Assembly (NCBI RefSeq): GCF_030816505.1
Contig: NZ_JAUSYB010000001.1
Span: 3,658,001-3,722,000, forward strand
Length of the DNA stretch: 64,000 nucleotides
DNA from: Microbacterium sp. W4I20
GTDB taxonomy: Bacteria; Actinomycetota; Actinomycetes; Actinomycetales; Microbacteriaceae
Reading direction: 5' to 3'
The notes beneath the pieces are model-generated. The model ran no database searches and had not been told where the DNA came from. It saw only the letters and a list, made by a program, of their open reading frames with translations. Positions 31,629 through 41,378 of this stretch are shown piece after piece (the first letter of the stretch is position 1; each line of letters begins with the position of its first letter). A program made the position numbers and the translations under genes.

Positions 31629-33098
31629 ATGAACAGCACCACGGAAGCGTTGGATCGGGTCATCGTCGACCTCGATGCGGTGCTGTCCGGTGACGTGCTG
31701 GCGGGTTTGCCGGATGCGGACCGCATGGATGTGCTCCGGGTTGCGGGGGAGGCGTTCCGTCGCATCGAGGCGGTGGTGGTGGAGTCGGTCGCGTCGGCGG
31801 ATGTGGACTTCTCGCACTCGTTCGGATGCCGCGGGCAGAACGAACTCCTGCAGCGGGCGTTGCGCACGGATGTGGCGGGCGCTACGAGGGTCGGGAAGGC
31901 CGCGGATGCGGTGCGCCGTCAGATCAGCCCCTCGTCGGGGGAGCGGCTGGAGGCCCGGTACCCGGCTCTGCGGGAAGCGTTGATGGACGGGGTGATCGGG
32001 GTCGCGGGGTTGTTGGCGGCGATCGGTCCGATCGATAAGGCCGCGCACAAGGTCGGGCGGGCGGCGATGCTTGCGGCGGATGCCCTGTTGGCGGACCATG
32101 CCCGCGGGTACCGGGCGGATGACAACGGCGGCGATGTTGACGCGGATGCTGACCCGGACGCGGACCTGGATGCGGGTGCGGGTGCGGAGGACGTTCCGGG
32201 TCCTCCGGTGACGCCGGAGGATCTGCGGCAGTTCGCACAGTCGGTCGCGATGACCCTGGATCCTGATGGCCCGGAGCCGTCGGATCGTGGTGCGCAGAAT
32301 CACCGGTTCTTGACGATCGGGCGCCTTCGTGACGGGTTGCATTCGATCCGGGGGAATGTGCTTCCGGATGTTGCGGCGCAGTTCCAGTCCGTGATCGATG
32401 CGCAGAACAATCCGAAGACGGATGGACCCCCGCATCCGGGCGTGCATTTCGAAGACTCAGAGGGTGACGGCTCAGAGCACCCCGGTCACGACGATGGTTT
32501 CGAGGATGAGCCGATCGATCGGCGCACTGCCGGCCAGAAGCGTCATGATGCGTTCGCCGCGGCGTTGGGAATCGCGGCCCGGCACGCGGACATGCCTTCA
32601 CTCGGTGGGGCAGCCCCGACCCTGGTCGTCCATGTCGACGCCAAAGACCTCGCCGCAGGGCGTGGATGGGCGACGATGGCCGGGTCGCAAGCCCCCGTCC
32701 CGCTGCATGTCGCCGCGCACACCGCGTGCAACGGGGCGATTCAACGCGTGCTGTTCGACGAAGGACGAATCGTCGGGATCTCGGTCACGGATCGGGTGTT
32801 CACGGTGCATCAACGGCGGGCGATCATCGCCAGAGATCGAGAATGCCTCGTTCCCGGGTGTCATGTTCCGGCATCCTGGTGTGAGATCCACCACGTGACC
32901 GAACATGCCCGCGGCGGTCCGACGCATACCGACAACGGGGTCCCCTTGTGCTGGTGGCACCACCGATCCCTGGACTGGTCGGGGTGGGAAATCCGTATGA
33001 ACGACGGTGTCCCCGAGATCCGGGGACCGGAGTGGTGGGACCCCTCCGGGACCTGGCGCACGTCACGACCACGGGTTCCCGACCTCGCCCGAGCATGA
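31629..33098 (+). CDS. DUF222 / HNH endonuclease protein
   Basis: 489 residues. A long helical DUF222 region (about 1-330) with an acidic Asp/Ala insert near residue 170 precedes a C-terminal HNH domain: RDRECLVPGCHVPASWCEIHHVTEH, then NGVPLCWWHH. The Cys pairs and the HH-N-H set make a zinc-stabilised beta-beta-alpha-metal nuclease. Such genes occur in many copies in Microbacteriaceae and mycobacteria; the role is unknown and mobility has been suspected. Start ATG 31629 follows AGGGGG. Confidence 0.9.
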   Translation: MNSTTEALDRVIVDLDAVLSGDVLAGLPDADRMDVLRVAGEAFRRIEAVVVESVASADVDFSHSFGCRGQNELLQRALRTDVAGATRVGKAADAVRRQISPSSGERLEARYPALREALMDGVIGVAGLLAAIGPIDKAAHKVGRAAMLAADALLADHARGYRADDNGGDVDADADPDADLDAGAGAEDVPGPPVTPEDLRQFAQSVAMTLDPDGPEPSDRGAQNHRFLTIGRLRDGLHSIRGNVLPDVAAQFQSVIDAQNNPKTDGPPHPGVHFEDSEGDGSEHPGHDDGFEDEPIDRRTAGQKRHDAFAAALGIAARHADMPSLGGAAPTLVVHVDAKDLAAGRGWATMAGSQAPVPLHVAAHTACNGAIQRVLFDEGRIVGISVTDRVFTVHQRRAIIARDRECLVPGCHVPASWCEIHHVTEHARGGPTHTDNGVPLCWWHHRSLDWSGWEIRMNDGVPEIRGPEWWDPSGTWRTSRPRVPDLARA

Positions 33099-33203
33099 AC
33101 ACCCTCGCGCGCGTGAACAATTTCGCCGCGATCGCCGCGTCGACCGATCGTTGATCGACGCTCTGCTCAGTCGACTCCGGGAAACGACTGCGACAATCAG
33201 GAC

Positions 33204-33833
33204 GTGACCGTCATGCCGCCCCGCAGCACACCGAACGCCCCGAGCACCAGCCGGGCACTCGGCCGTTTCCTCTCGCCGGTCGTCCTGCTGGCGGTCATGT
33301 GGCTGATCCAGATCCTCGACGCGATCCTCCCCGGCTCGTTCTCCGGGTTCGGACTGCGATCGTGGGATCTCGAGGGCCTCGGCGGCATCGTCCTCGGACC
33401 CTTGCTGCACGCGAACTGGGCGCACCTGATCGCCAACTCGGTGCCCTTCCTCGTACTGGGCTGCCTCGTGGCCGTCGAAGGCACACGTCGATTCTGGGCC
33501 GTCACCGCGATCGCGGCGATCATCGGCGGACTCGGCACCTGGCTCGTGAACGCGCCCGGAACCCTCACGGTCGGCGCCTCCGGTCTCGTGTTCGGCTACT
33601 TCGGCTACGTCGTGTTGCGCGTCTTCGTCCGCGGGCGGGTCGCGCACCGCATCCTCTACGCCGTGATCGCGCTGATCGTCATCTCCGTCTACGGCGGATC
33701 GATGTTCGCCGGAGTGTTCGGTGCCGCAGAGGGCGTCTCCTGGCAGGGGCATCTGTTCGGGGCGATCGGCGGCGGGATCGCCGCGTTCATCGGCCGGAGC
33801 CGGCGACCGGACCGCGAAGTCCGAGCCCCGTGA
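33204..33833 (+). CDS. Rhomboid-family intramembrane serine protease
   Basis: 209 residues with six membrane helices. HANWAHLIANSVPFL is the conserved helix-2 HxxxN region, Ser126 sits in GASGLVFG and the second catalytic residue His183 in WQGHLFG. GACAAT lies 6 nt before GTG 33204, but ATG 33213 is an alternative start. It cuts membrane proteins within the bilayer. Its stop overlaps the start of the next gene. Confidence 0.9.
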   Translation: MTVMPPRSTPNAPSTSRALGRFLSPVVLLAVMWLIQILDAILPGSFSGFGLRSWDLEGLGGIVLGPLLHANWAHLIANSVPFLVLGCLVAVEGTRRFWAVTAIAAIIGGLGTWLVNAPGTLTVGASGLVFGYFGYVVLRVFVRGRVAHRILYAVIALIVISVYGGSMFAGVFGAAEGVSWQGHLFGAIGGGIAAFIGRSRRPDREVRAP

Positions 33834-34567
33834 GCGCACGACGAGCAAAGCCCGGGAACGCTGCCCGACGCCGGAGCAGCACGAGATCGTCGCCCCAGAG
33901 GCGGAACGCGAAACCTCCCGCCCGCAGGAAGCCGGCAGCGAAACGGCGCAAGCCCGGCAGTCGGCGTCAGGCGGCGATCCGCCTGCGTCGCCGTCGGATG
34001 CTGCAGCGCATCCTGCTGTCGACCGGGGCCGTGGTCGTGGCCGCCGCGCTCCTGGTGCTGATCCCGCTCGGGCTCGCCCGCGATCCCGAGCTCTGCGTCG
34101 ACGATCCGCGCACGTTCCCGAAAGCGGGCGTCGCCGGCTGGAGCGGTGAACAGCTCGAGAACGCCGCGACCATCGTGCGCACGGCATCCGCTCTCGGTCT
34201 GGGCCACGACGGGCAGGTGCTCGGCGTGATGACCGCGATGGGCGAGAGCAGCCTGCGCAACATCGACTACGGCGACTGGGAGACCACCGGCTTCACCAAC
34301 CCGGACGGATCGCGGACGACCAGCATCGGGCTGTTCCAGCAGCAGGAGTGGTGGGGCAGCGTCGAGGAGCGCATGGATCCGGCGACGGCGGCGACGAAGT
34401 TCTACGAACGACTCGTGCGACTGCCCGACTGGCAGCGGATGGAACCCTCGCATGCGATCCACCGGGTGCAGATCAACACCGACCGCGACTACTACGCCCG
34501 CTTCGAAGCCGACGCGACGGCCGTCGTCGATGCCCTGTCCGGCACCTGTACGGCCGGGCGCGCCTAA
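33830..34567 (+). CDS. Membrane-anchored lytic-transglycosylase-like protein
   Basis: 245 residues from GTG 33830 (overlaps rhomboid TGA). A very basic Arg/Lys-rich cytoplasmic N-terminus of about 58 residues, one membrane helix (about 60-82), and an extracytoplasmic domain resembling goose-type/SLT lysozyme folds as seen in actinobacterial phage and conjugation proteins; the likely acid is Glu139 in MGESSLRN, followed by SIGLFQQQ. It may remodel peptidoglycan. Coupling to the rhomboid gene suggests the protease could release it. Exact family not certain. Confidence 0.72.
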   Translation: MSARRAKPGNAARRRSSTRSSPQRRNAKPPARRKPAAKRRKPGSRRQAAIRLRRRRMLQRILLSTGAVVVAAALLVLIPLGLARDPELCVDDPRTFPKAGVAGWSGEQLENAATIVRTASALGLGHDGQVLGVMTAMGESSLRNIDYGDWETTGFTNPDGSRTTSIGLFQQQEWWGSVEERMDPATAATKFYERLVRLPDWQRMEPSHAIHRVQINTDRDYYARFEADATAVVDALSGTCTAGRA

Positions 34568-34576
34568 GCTGAACCC

Positions 34577-36721
34577 GTGGCGCGGAGCATCTACATAACC
34601 TCGGCCGAAGGCCATACCGGAAAATCGACGATCGCCCTCGGGGTGCTCGACGCGCTGATGCGCGTGACACCGCGAGTCGGGGTGTTCCGACCGATCGCCC
34701 GGTCGGTCACGGAGCGCGACGAGATCCTCGAGCTGCTCCTCGCACATGACGGGGTCCACCTCGACTACGACGACTGCATCGGCGTCACCTACGACGACGT
34801 GCGCCACGAGCCCGAGAAGGCGCTGTCGACCATCGTCGCCCGCTTCAAGGCGGTCGAGGCGCAGTGCGATGCGGTCGTCATCATCGGCAGTGACTACACC
34901 GACGTCGCGAGCCCCGCCGAGCTCGGCTTCAACGCCCGGATCGCCGCCAACCTCGGAACGCCCGTGCTGCTCGTACTCAGCGGACGCGACCAGCAGCGGC
35001 AGGCCGAGCAGCTCGGCACGACCACCGCGCGCACCGCGGCGGCCGTCGGGCAGATCGCCGCCCTCGCCCTGTCCGAGCTCTCCACGGAGCGGGCCGAACT
35101 GTTCGCCGTGATCGTGAACCGCGCAGACCCCGAAGCCTTCGACGGCATCGTGGCCGAGGTCTCCGGCGTCCTCCCGGAAGACCGCACTCCGGTGTGGACG
35201 ATCCCCGAGGACCGCAATCTGGTCGCGCCCTCGATCCGCGGCATCCTCGCCGCCGTCGACGGGAAGCTTCTCAAAGGCGATGACGACCGACTCACCCGGG
35301 AGGCCCTGACGATCGTGGTCGCGGGCATGTCGATGGTGAACGTGCTCCCTCGACTCACCGAGGAGGCGGTCGTGGTGATTCCGGCGGACCGCACCGAAGT
35401 GCTCCTCGCCGCGCTCCTCGCCGATTCGTCCGGCACCTTCCCGCGCATCGCGGGCATCATCCTCAACGGACCGTTCCCCCTGCCGGAGCCGATCGTGCGC
35501 CTGCTGGACGGCTTCGCCTCCTCGGTGCCGATCATCACCACCGATCTCGGAACGTACGACACCGCCGTGCGGGTGATGGGCACCCGCGGACGGATCTCAC
35601 CGGATTCCCGCGCCCGCTACGACCGCGCGCTCGGCCTCTTCCAGACGCATGTCGACGTCTCCGAGCTCACGACGCAGCTCGGTCTCGCGGAGTCGCGCGT
35701 CGTGACCCCGCTGATGTTCGAGTACGGCCTCATCGAGCGTGCACGCGCCGACCGGCGGCGCATCGTGCTGCCCGAGGGTGATGACGACCGCATCCTCCGC
35801 GCCGCGGCGACCCTGCTCGCGCGGGAGGTGGCCGATCTGACGATCCTGGGCGACGAGGCAGCGATCCGGGCGAGGGCGATCGAGCTCGGCGTCGACATCG
35901 CCGCAGCCCAGGTGATCAGCACGACGGACCCGGAACTGGTCGAGCGCTTCGCCGCGGAATACGCCCGACTGCGGGCACACAAGGGCATCACGCTCGCCCA
36001 GGCCGCCGACACCGTGACGGACGTGTCGTACTTCGGCACGATGATGGTGCACCTCGGCCTCGCCGACGGCATGGTCTCCGGCGCCGCGCACACGACCGCT
36101 CACACGATTCGTCCGTCGTTCGAGATCATCAAGACCAAGCCGGGCGTGAACGTCGTGTCCAGCGTGTTCCTGATGGCTCTGGCCGACCGGGTGCTCGTCT
36201 ACGGCGACTGCGCCGTGATCCCCGATCCGACCAGCGAGCAGCTCGCCGACATCGCGATCTCGTCTGCCGCGACCGCCCGCCAGTTCGGCATCGATCCGCG
36301 GGTGGCGATGCTGTCGTACTCGACGGGGGAGTCGGGCTCCGGCGCCGACGTCGACAAGGTGCGCGCAGCCACCGCACTGGTGCGCGAGCGTGCACCCGAG
36401 CTGCCGGTGGAGGGCCCGATCCAATATGACGCGGCTGCCGACGCCGCGGTCGCGAAGGCCAAGCTGCCGGATTCCGCCGTGGCCGGGCGGGCGACGGTGT
36501 TCGTCTTCCCCGACCTCAACACGGGCAACAACACCTACAAGGCGGTGCAGCGCTCGGCCGGCGCTGTCGCGATCGGACCGGTGCTCCAGGGTCTCAACAA
36601 GCCGATCAACGACCTGTCGCGCGGAGCGCTCGTCGACGACATCGTGAACACCGTGGCGATCACCGCGATCCAGGCCCAGAGTGCGACAGGCGACGGCGCA
36701 ACAGAGGAGGGCAGCGCATGA
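34577..36721 (+). CDS. pta: Phosphate acetyltransferase (long form with DRTGG domain)
   Basis: 714 residues, long Pta type. The N-terminal P-loop-like domain starts SIYITSAEGHTGKSTIA, a middle DRTGG regulatory domain follows, and the C-terminal catalytic PTA_PTB domain has GMVSGAAHTTAHTIRP and FPDLNTGNNTYK. It converts acetyl-CoA and phosphate to acetyl phosphate. TAAGCT lies 6 nt before GTG 34577, a leaderless pattern. ackA overlaps its stop by 4 nt. Confidence 0.95.
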   Translation: MARSIYITSAEGHTGKSTIALGVLDALMRVTPRVGVFRPIARSVTERDEILELLLAHDGVHLDYDDCIGVTYDDVRHEPEKALSTIVARFKAVEAQCDAVVIIGSDYTDVASPAELGFNARIAANLGTPVLLVLSGRDQQRQAEQLGTTTARTAAAVGQIAALALSELSTERAELFAVIVNRADPEAFDGIVAEVSGVLPEDRTPVWTIPEDRNLVAPSIRGILAAVDGKLLKGDDDRLTREALTIVVAGMSMVNVLPRLTEEAVVVIPADRTEVLLAALLADSSGTFPRIAGIILNGPFPLPEPIVRLLDGFASSVPIITTDLGTYDTAVRVMGTRGRISPDSRARYDRALGLFQTHVDVSELTTQLGLAESRVVTPLMFEYGLIERARADRRRIVLPEGDDDRILRAAATLLAREVADLTILGDEAAIRARAIELGVDIAAAQVISTTDPELVERFAAEYARLRAHKGITLAQAADTVTDVSYFGTMMVHLGLADGMVSGAAHTTAHTIRPSFEIIKTKPGVNVVSSVFLMALADRVLVYGDCAVIPDPTSEQLADIAISSAATARQFGIDPRVAMLSYSTGESGSGADVDKVRAATALVRERAPELPVEGPIQYDAAADAAVAKAKLPDSAVAGRATVFVFPDLNTGNNTYKAVQRSAGAVAIGPVLQGLNKPINDLSRGALVDDIVNTVAITAIQAQSATGDGATEEGSA

Positions 36722-37938
36722 GCGCGATCCTGGTGATCAACAGCGGGTCCTCCTCGCTGAAGTACAGCCTGATCGACGTCGAGAGTGAGAACGAGCTCGC
36801 CAGCGGGCTGATCGAGCGAATCGGCCAGGACGCGAGTCCCGTCGCGCACACCGTGCGGCCGGAGACGGATGCGGATGCCGTGCCGACCATGCTCGACGCG
36901 ACGTATCGCAGCGAGCAGCCGGTGGCCGACCATCACGCCGCGTTCAGCGTGATGCTGGCGCAGTTCGCCGAGCACGGCCCGTCCCTCGAAACCCGAGCTC
37001 CCGTCGCCGTCGGCCACCGCGTGGTGCACGGCGGCGCCCGCTTCTTCGCCCCGACTCGCATCGATGCCGACGTCGAGCGGCAGATCGACGAGCTCGCCGT
37101 GCTCGCGCCGCTGCACAACCCCGCCAACCTCGCCGGCATCCGCGCCGCGAAAGCCGTGTTCACCACCGTGCCGCACGTCGCCGTCTTCGACACCGCGTTC
37201 CACCAGACGCTTCCGCCCGCGGCCTACACCTACGCGATCGACGCGGAGCTCGCCGCCGAGCACCGCGTGCGCCGCTACGGGTTCCACGGCACGAGCCACC
37301 AGTACGTGAGCGAGAAGGCGGCTGCCTTCCTCGGACGCGATCTCGCCGACCTCCGGCAGATCGTCTTCCATCTCGGCAACGGCGCCTCGGCCACCGCGAT
37401 CGACGGAGGCCGCTCGGTCGAGACCTCGATGGGCCTCACACCGCTCGAGGGCCTGGTGATGGGCACCCGCTCGGGCGACCTCGATCCCGCCGCGCTCGTG
37501 CACCTCTCCCGGCGCGCGGGCCTCTCGATCGACGAGCTCGATTCGCTGCTGAACAGCCGCAGCGGTCTCCTCGGACTCGCCGGCCGCAGCGACATGCGCG
37601 ACATCCTCGCCGGCGTCGAGGAGGGCGAGGACGCCGCCACCCTGGCCTACGACGTCTACATCCACCGGCTACGGGCCTACGCGGGCGCGTACATCGCGCA
37701 GCTCGGCGGCGTCGACGTGATCTCCTTCACCGCGGGCGTCGGCGAGAACGCCGCGCGGGTCAGGGCCGATGCTCTGGCGACCCTCGGATTCGCGGGGGTC
37801 GAGATCGATCCCGCGCGCAACGAGGCGCGCGAGCGCGGCATCCGTCGGATCTCCTCCGAGGCGTCGCGCGTGACGGTCCTCGTCGTCCCGACGAACGAGG
37901 AACTGCAGATCGCCCGGCAGGCCGCCGAACTGCTCTGA
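36718..37938 (+). CDS. ackA: Acetate kinase
   Basis: 406 residues. Starts LVINSGSSSLKYSL (signature 1), with HRVVHGG, RYGFHGTSHQYVS (signature 2), HLGNGAS and TAGVGENAARVR typical of ASKHA acetate kinases. It makes acetate and ATP from acetyl phosphate supplied by Pta. ATG 36718 overlaps the pta stop, so the pair is translated together. Confidence 0.96.
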   Translation: MSAILVINSGSSSLKYSLIDVESENELASGLIERIGQDASPVAHTVRPETDADAVPTMLDATYRSEQPVADHHAAFSVMLAQFAEHGPSLETRAPVAVGHRVVHGGARFFAPTRIDADVERQIDELAVLAPLHNPANLAGIRAAKAVFTTVPHVAVFDTAFHQTLPPAAYTYAIDAELAAEHRVRRYGFHGTSHQYVSEKAAAFLGRDLADLRQIVFHLGNGASATAIDGGRSVETSMGLTPLEGLVMGTRSGDLDPAALVHLSRRAGLSIDELDSLLNSRSGLLGLAGRSDMRDILAGVEEGEDAATLAYDVYIHRLRAYAGAYIAQLGGVDVISFTAGVGENAARVRADALATLGFAGVEIDPARNEARERGIRRISSEASRVTVLVVPTNEELQIARQAAELL

Positions 37939-38043
37939 TCGGATGCCCGCGAAAGGTTACCCGAGCGGGCTGGACCGCATTACGCTTGCACAGTGGCACG
38001 GAGAGGTGCCGAACTCTCATCGCCCCTTCTCCTGGAGGCTCCT

Positions 38044-38826
38044 GTGCCCGAAGCCCTGCCCGATCTGTTCCATGCCGACGGTGTGCTCTTCGACCTCGAC
38101 GGCGTGCTCACGCCGACCGCCGAGGTGCACATGCGGGCGTGGAAGGTCGTCTTCGACGACGTCTTCGAGCGGTGGGGCATCACGCCTCCGTACACGGATG
38201 CCGATTACTACGACTATGTCGACGGCAAGAAGCGCTACGACGGCGTCGCCAGCCTGCTGCACAGCCGCAACGTCGAGGTGCCCTGGGGTGAGGTCGACGA
38301 CGAGCCGGAGGCCGAGACGATCTGCGGCATCGGCAACCGCAAGAACGCCGCGTTCGCGATCTCGCTGCGGGGTGAGGGCATCGCGCCGTATCCGGGTTCC
38401 CTCGCCCTCGTCGAGGCTCTGCATGCCGCCGGCGTCCCGCTCGGAGTGGTCTCGAGCTCGAAGAACGCCGAAGAGGTGCTCGGCGCCGCCGGCATCCGCT
38501 CCTTCTTCTCGATCGTCGTCGACGGCGTCGTGGCCGAGCGCGAAGGTCTCGCGTCGAAGCCCGCAGCCGACATGTTCGCGGCGGGCGCCGTCGCCCTCGG
38601 CGTCGAGCCTGCGCGGGCCGTCGCCGTCGAGGACGCCACTTCCGGCGCAGCGTCCGCTGCCGCAGCGGGCATCGCGATCGTCATCGGCGTCGATCGCGGC
38701 ACCGGTGCCGACGCACTGCGCACCGCCGGTGCAACCGTGGTCGTCGACGACCTCGCCGTCCTGCTTAACGACACCCGTGACAACACCCGCACCGACACCC
38801 GCGACAACACCTCGGAGACCGCATGA
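38044..38826 (+). CDS. HAD-family hydrolase, beta-phosphoglucomutase-like
   Basis: 260 residues from GTG 38044 (GGAGG 5 nt upstream). HAD motif I FDLDGVLTPTAEVH with the nucleophilic Asp, VVSSSKNAEEVL as motif II, and VEDATSGAASAAAAG as motif IV. Overlap with the GH65 phosphorylase gene strongly suggests it turns beta-glucose 1-phosphate into glucose 6-phosphate. A start at GTG 37993 is possible: TACGCT lies 6 nt before it, giving a leaderless message with 17 more residues. The C-terminus has a repeated Asp-Asn-Thr-Arg stretch. Confidence 0.88.
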   Translation: MPEALPDLFHADGVLFDLDGVLTPTAEVHMRAWKVVFDDVFERWGITPPYTDADYYDYVDGKKRYDGVASLLHSRNVEVPWGEVDDEPEAETICGIGNRKNAAFAISLRGEGIAPYPGSLALVEALHAAGVPLGVVSSSKNAEEVLGAAGIRSFFSIVVDGVVAEREGLASKPAADMFAAGAVALGVEPARAVAVEDATSGAASAAAAGIAIVIGVDRGTGADALRTAGATVVVDDLAVLLNDTRDNTRTDTRDNTSETA

Positions 38827-41333
38827 TCGACCGCGACCGCTTCCCCGTCGACCCGTGGCGTCTCATCGAGACGAGCTACTCCGAGGAGGGCGTGGGGGAG
38901 ACGCTGTTCACCGTCGGCAACGGCTACCTCGGTCTGCGCGGCAACCACATCGAGGGCCGTGGTGCGCACGAGCACGGCACGTTCATCAACGGTCTGCATG
39001 AGACCTGGCCGATCCGTCACGCGGAACAGGCGTACGGCTTCGCCGAGGTCGGGCAGACCATCGTCAACGCACCCGACGCCAAGATCATGCGCGTGTACGT
39101 CGATGACGAGCCGATTTCGTTTGACGAGGCGGACGTGCGCGAGTACCAGCGCACGCTCGACATGCGCACCGGTGTCCTCGAGCGCGTGGTCGTGTGGGAG
39201 ACCCCGTCGGGCAAGCGCGTCCGCATCCGCGACGAGCGCATCGTCAGCTTCGAGGAGCGCCACCTCGCGATCCTCCGGCTGGAGGTCACGGTCGAGAACT
39301 CCGACGCTCCGGTGACGATCAGCTGCCAGCTGCTCAACCGCCAGGACGGCGGCAACGTCTACGCCGGCACCCCGGTCTCCGCCCAGAAGAAGGGCGGATT
39401 CGATCCCCGCAAGTCGGAGAAGATCGCCGATCGCGTGCTGCAACCCGACGAGTTCTGGCAGGACGGACTGCGCGCGGCACTGTCGTACCGGGTCGCCGAT
39501 TCCGGCATGACGGTCGCCGTCGTCGCCGATCACATCATCGAGACCGAGAACGAATACGACGCCCGGAAACTGATCGAGGGCGACATCGCGAAGAATGTCT
39601 TCCGCGTGCAGGCTAAGGCCGGCGTGCCGATCCGTATCACCAAGCTCGTCAGCTATCACACCTCGCGCGGCGTTCCGCCGCGCGAACTCGTCGACCGGTG
39701 CCGCCGCTCTCTCGACCGGGTCACCGTCGAGGGCGTCGAGACCCAGTTCCGGCAGCAGGAGAAGTGGCTCGCCGCGTTCTGGGAGCGCAGCGACGTGCAG
39801 ATCGGCGGCCGCGACGACATCCAGCAGGCGACCCGCTGGTGCCTGCTGCAGCTGGCCCAGGCCGCCGCACGCGCCGACGGCACCGGAGTCCCCGCGAAGG
39901 GCGTCTCCGGCTCGGGCTACAGCGGGCACTACTTCTGGGACACCGAGATCTACGTGCTCCCGTTCCTCACCTACACGTCTCCGCAGTGGGCGCGCAACGC
40001 GCTCCGCGCCCGCGTGCAGATGCTTCCCGCCGCGCGTCGGCGCGCCGGTCAGCTCAACGAGGCGGGGGCGCTGTTCCCCTGGCGCACCATCAACGGCGAG
40101 GAGGCCTCGGCGTATTACGCCGCCGGCACCGCGCAGTACCACATCAACGCCGACGTGAGCTTCGCGCTCGGCAAGTACGTGCGCGCCACCGGCGACGAGG
40201 ACTTCCTCCGCCGAGAAGGTGCGGACATCGCGATCGAGACCGCGCGCCTGTGGGCGACCCTCGGCTTCTGGCGGGCGTCCCGGCTCGTCGGAGAGCCGCA
40301 GGCGGGCGACGGCCTCGAGACGTTCCACATCCACGGCGTCACCGGCCCCGACGAGTACACGACGGTGGTGAACGACAACCTCTACACGAACGTCATGGCG
40401 CGGTACAACCTGCGGTACGCGGCGAGGATCGTGCGCGAGATCGAGGAGACGTACCCCGAGGAGTACCTCCGGCTCGTCGAGCGCACCGGACTCGGAGCGG
40501 GCGAAGCCGAGGCCTGGGAGCGTGCGGCCGAGGCCATGTTCATCCCGTACAGCGAGGCCCTCGGCATCCATCCGCAGGATTCCCTGTTCCTCGAGCGCGA
40601 GGTCTGGGATCTCGCGCAGACGCCGGCCGATCAGAGGCCGCTGCTGCTCCACTTCCACCCGCTGGTGATCTACCGGTTCCAGGTGCTCAAGCAGGCTGAC
40701 GTCGTGCTGGCGCTGTTCCTGCAGGGCAACCACTTCACGCCCGAGGAGAAGAAGGCCGACTTCGACTACTACGACCCGCTGACGACGGGCGACTCGACTC
40801 TGTCGGCCGTCGTGCAGTCGATCCTCGCGGCAGAGGTCGGCTACCAGGACCTCGCGCAGCGGTACTTCGAGCAGTCGCTCTTCGTCGACCTGCATGACCT
40901 GCACCACAACGCGGCCGACGGCGTGCACGTCGCCTCCGCCGGCGGCGTGTGGACCGCGCTCGTCTGCGGGTTCGGCGGGATGCGCGACTACGCGGGCGAG
41001 CTCAGCTTCGACCCGCGGCTCCCCGCCGGCTGGCCCTCGCTGTCGTTCCCGCTGCAGTGGCAGGGCTCTGATCTGCAGGTCACCCTGACGAAGGACGAGC
41101 TGCAGGTGCGCGTACGCAGCGGTGCCCCGGTGCCCTTCACGGTGCGCGAGGAGGCCTACATCGCGACCGCCGACGAAGCGGTCGTGGTGCCGCTGGCCGA
41201 TCAGGGGCCGATCATCCCCGGGCGTCCGACGCTGCGGCAGTTCGCCGACGCGTTGCGGGAGGACGGCACACGGCTCTCCGCGTCCGTTCCGGTCATCACG
41301 ACGGCGATCCCGATCATCGAGTCCGTCGACTGA
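38823..41333 (+). CDS. Glycoside hydrolase family 65 disaccharide phosphorylase
   Basis: 836 residues, ATG 38823 overlapping the previous stop. N-terminal beta-sandwich starting YSEEGVGETLFTVGNGYLGLRG, then an (alpha/alpha)6 barrel with HYFWDTEIYVLPF-like GHYFWDTEIYVLPF and the catalytic acid in HGVTGPDEYT near residue 507. GH65 enzymes phosphorolyse maltose, trehalose, kojibiose or nigerose, giving beta-glucose 1-phosphate, which the neighbour converts. The exact sugar is not readable from motifs. Confidence 0.93.
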   Translation: MIDRDRFPVDPWRLIETSYSEEGVGETLFTVGNGYLGLRGNHIEGRGAHEHGTFINGLHETWPIRHAEQAYGFAEVGQTIVNAPDAKIMRVYVDDEPISFDEADVREYQRTLDMRTGVLERVVVWETPSGKRVRIRDERIVSFEERHLAILRLEVTVENSDAPVTISCQLLNRQDGGNVYAGTPVSAQKKGGFDPRKSEKIADRVLQPDEFWQDGLRAALSYRVADSGMTVAVVADHIIETENEYDARKLIEGDIAKNVFRVQAKAGVPIRITKLVSYHTSRGVPPRELVDRCRRSLDRVTVEGVETQFRQQEKWLAAFWERSDVQIGGRDDIQQATRWCLLQLAQAAARADGTGVPAKGVSGSGYSGHYFWDTEIYVLPFLTYTSPQWARNALRARVQMLPAARRRAGQLNEAGALFPWRTINGEEASAYYAAGTAQYHINADVSFALGKYVRATGDEDFLRREGADIAIETARLWATLGFWRASRLVGEPQAGDGLETFHIHGVTGPDEYTTVVNDNLYTNVMARYNLRYAARIVREIEETYPEEYLRLVERTGLGAGEAEAWERAAEAMFIPYSEALGIHPQDSLFLEREVWDLAQTPADQRPLLLHFHPLVIYRFQVLKQADVVLALFLQGNHFTPEEKKADFDYYDPLTTGDSTLSAVVQSILAAEVGYQDLAQRYFEQSLFVDLHDLHHNAADGVHVASAGGVWTALVCGFGGMRDYAGELSFDPRLPAGWPSLSFPLQWQGSDLQVTLTKDELQVRVRSGAPVPFTVREEAYIATADEAVVVPLADQGPIIPGRPTLRQFADALREDGTRLSASVPVITTAIPIIESVD

Positions 41334-41378
41334 TCCGACGACCCGCCGAGTGTCGGCGGCACGCCGTAGGCTGTCAAG

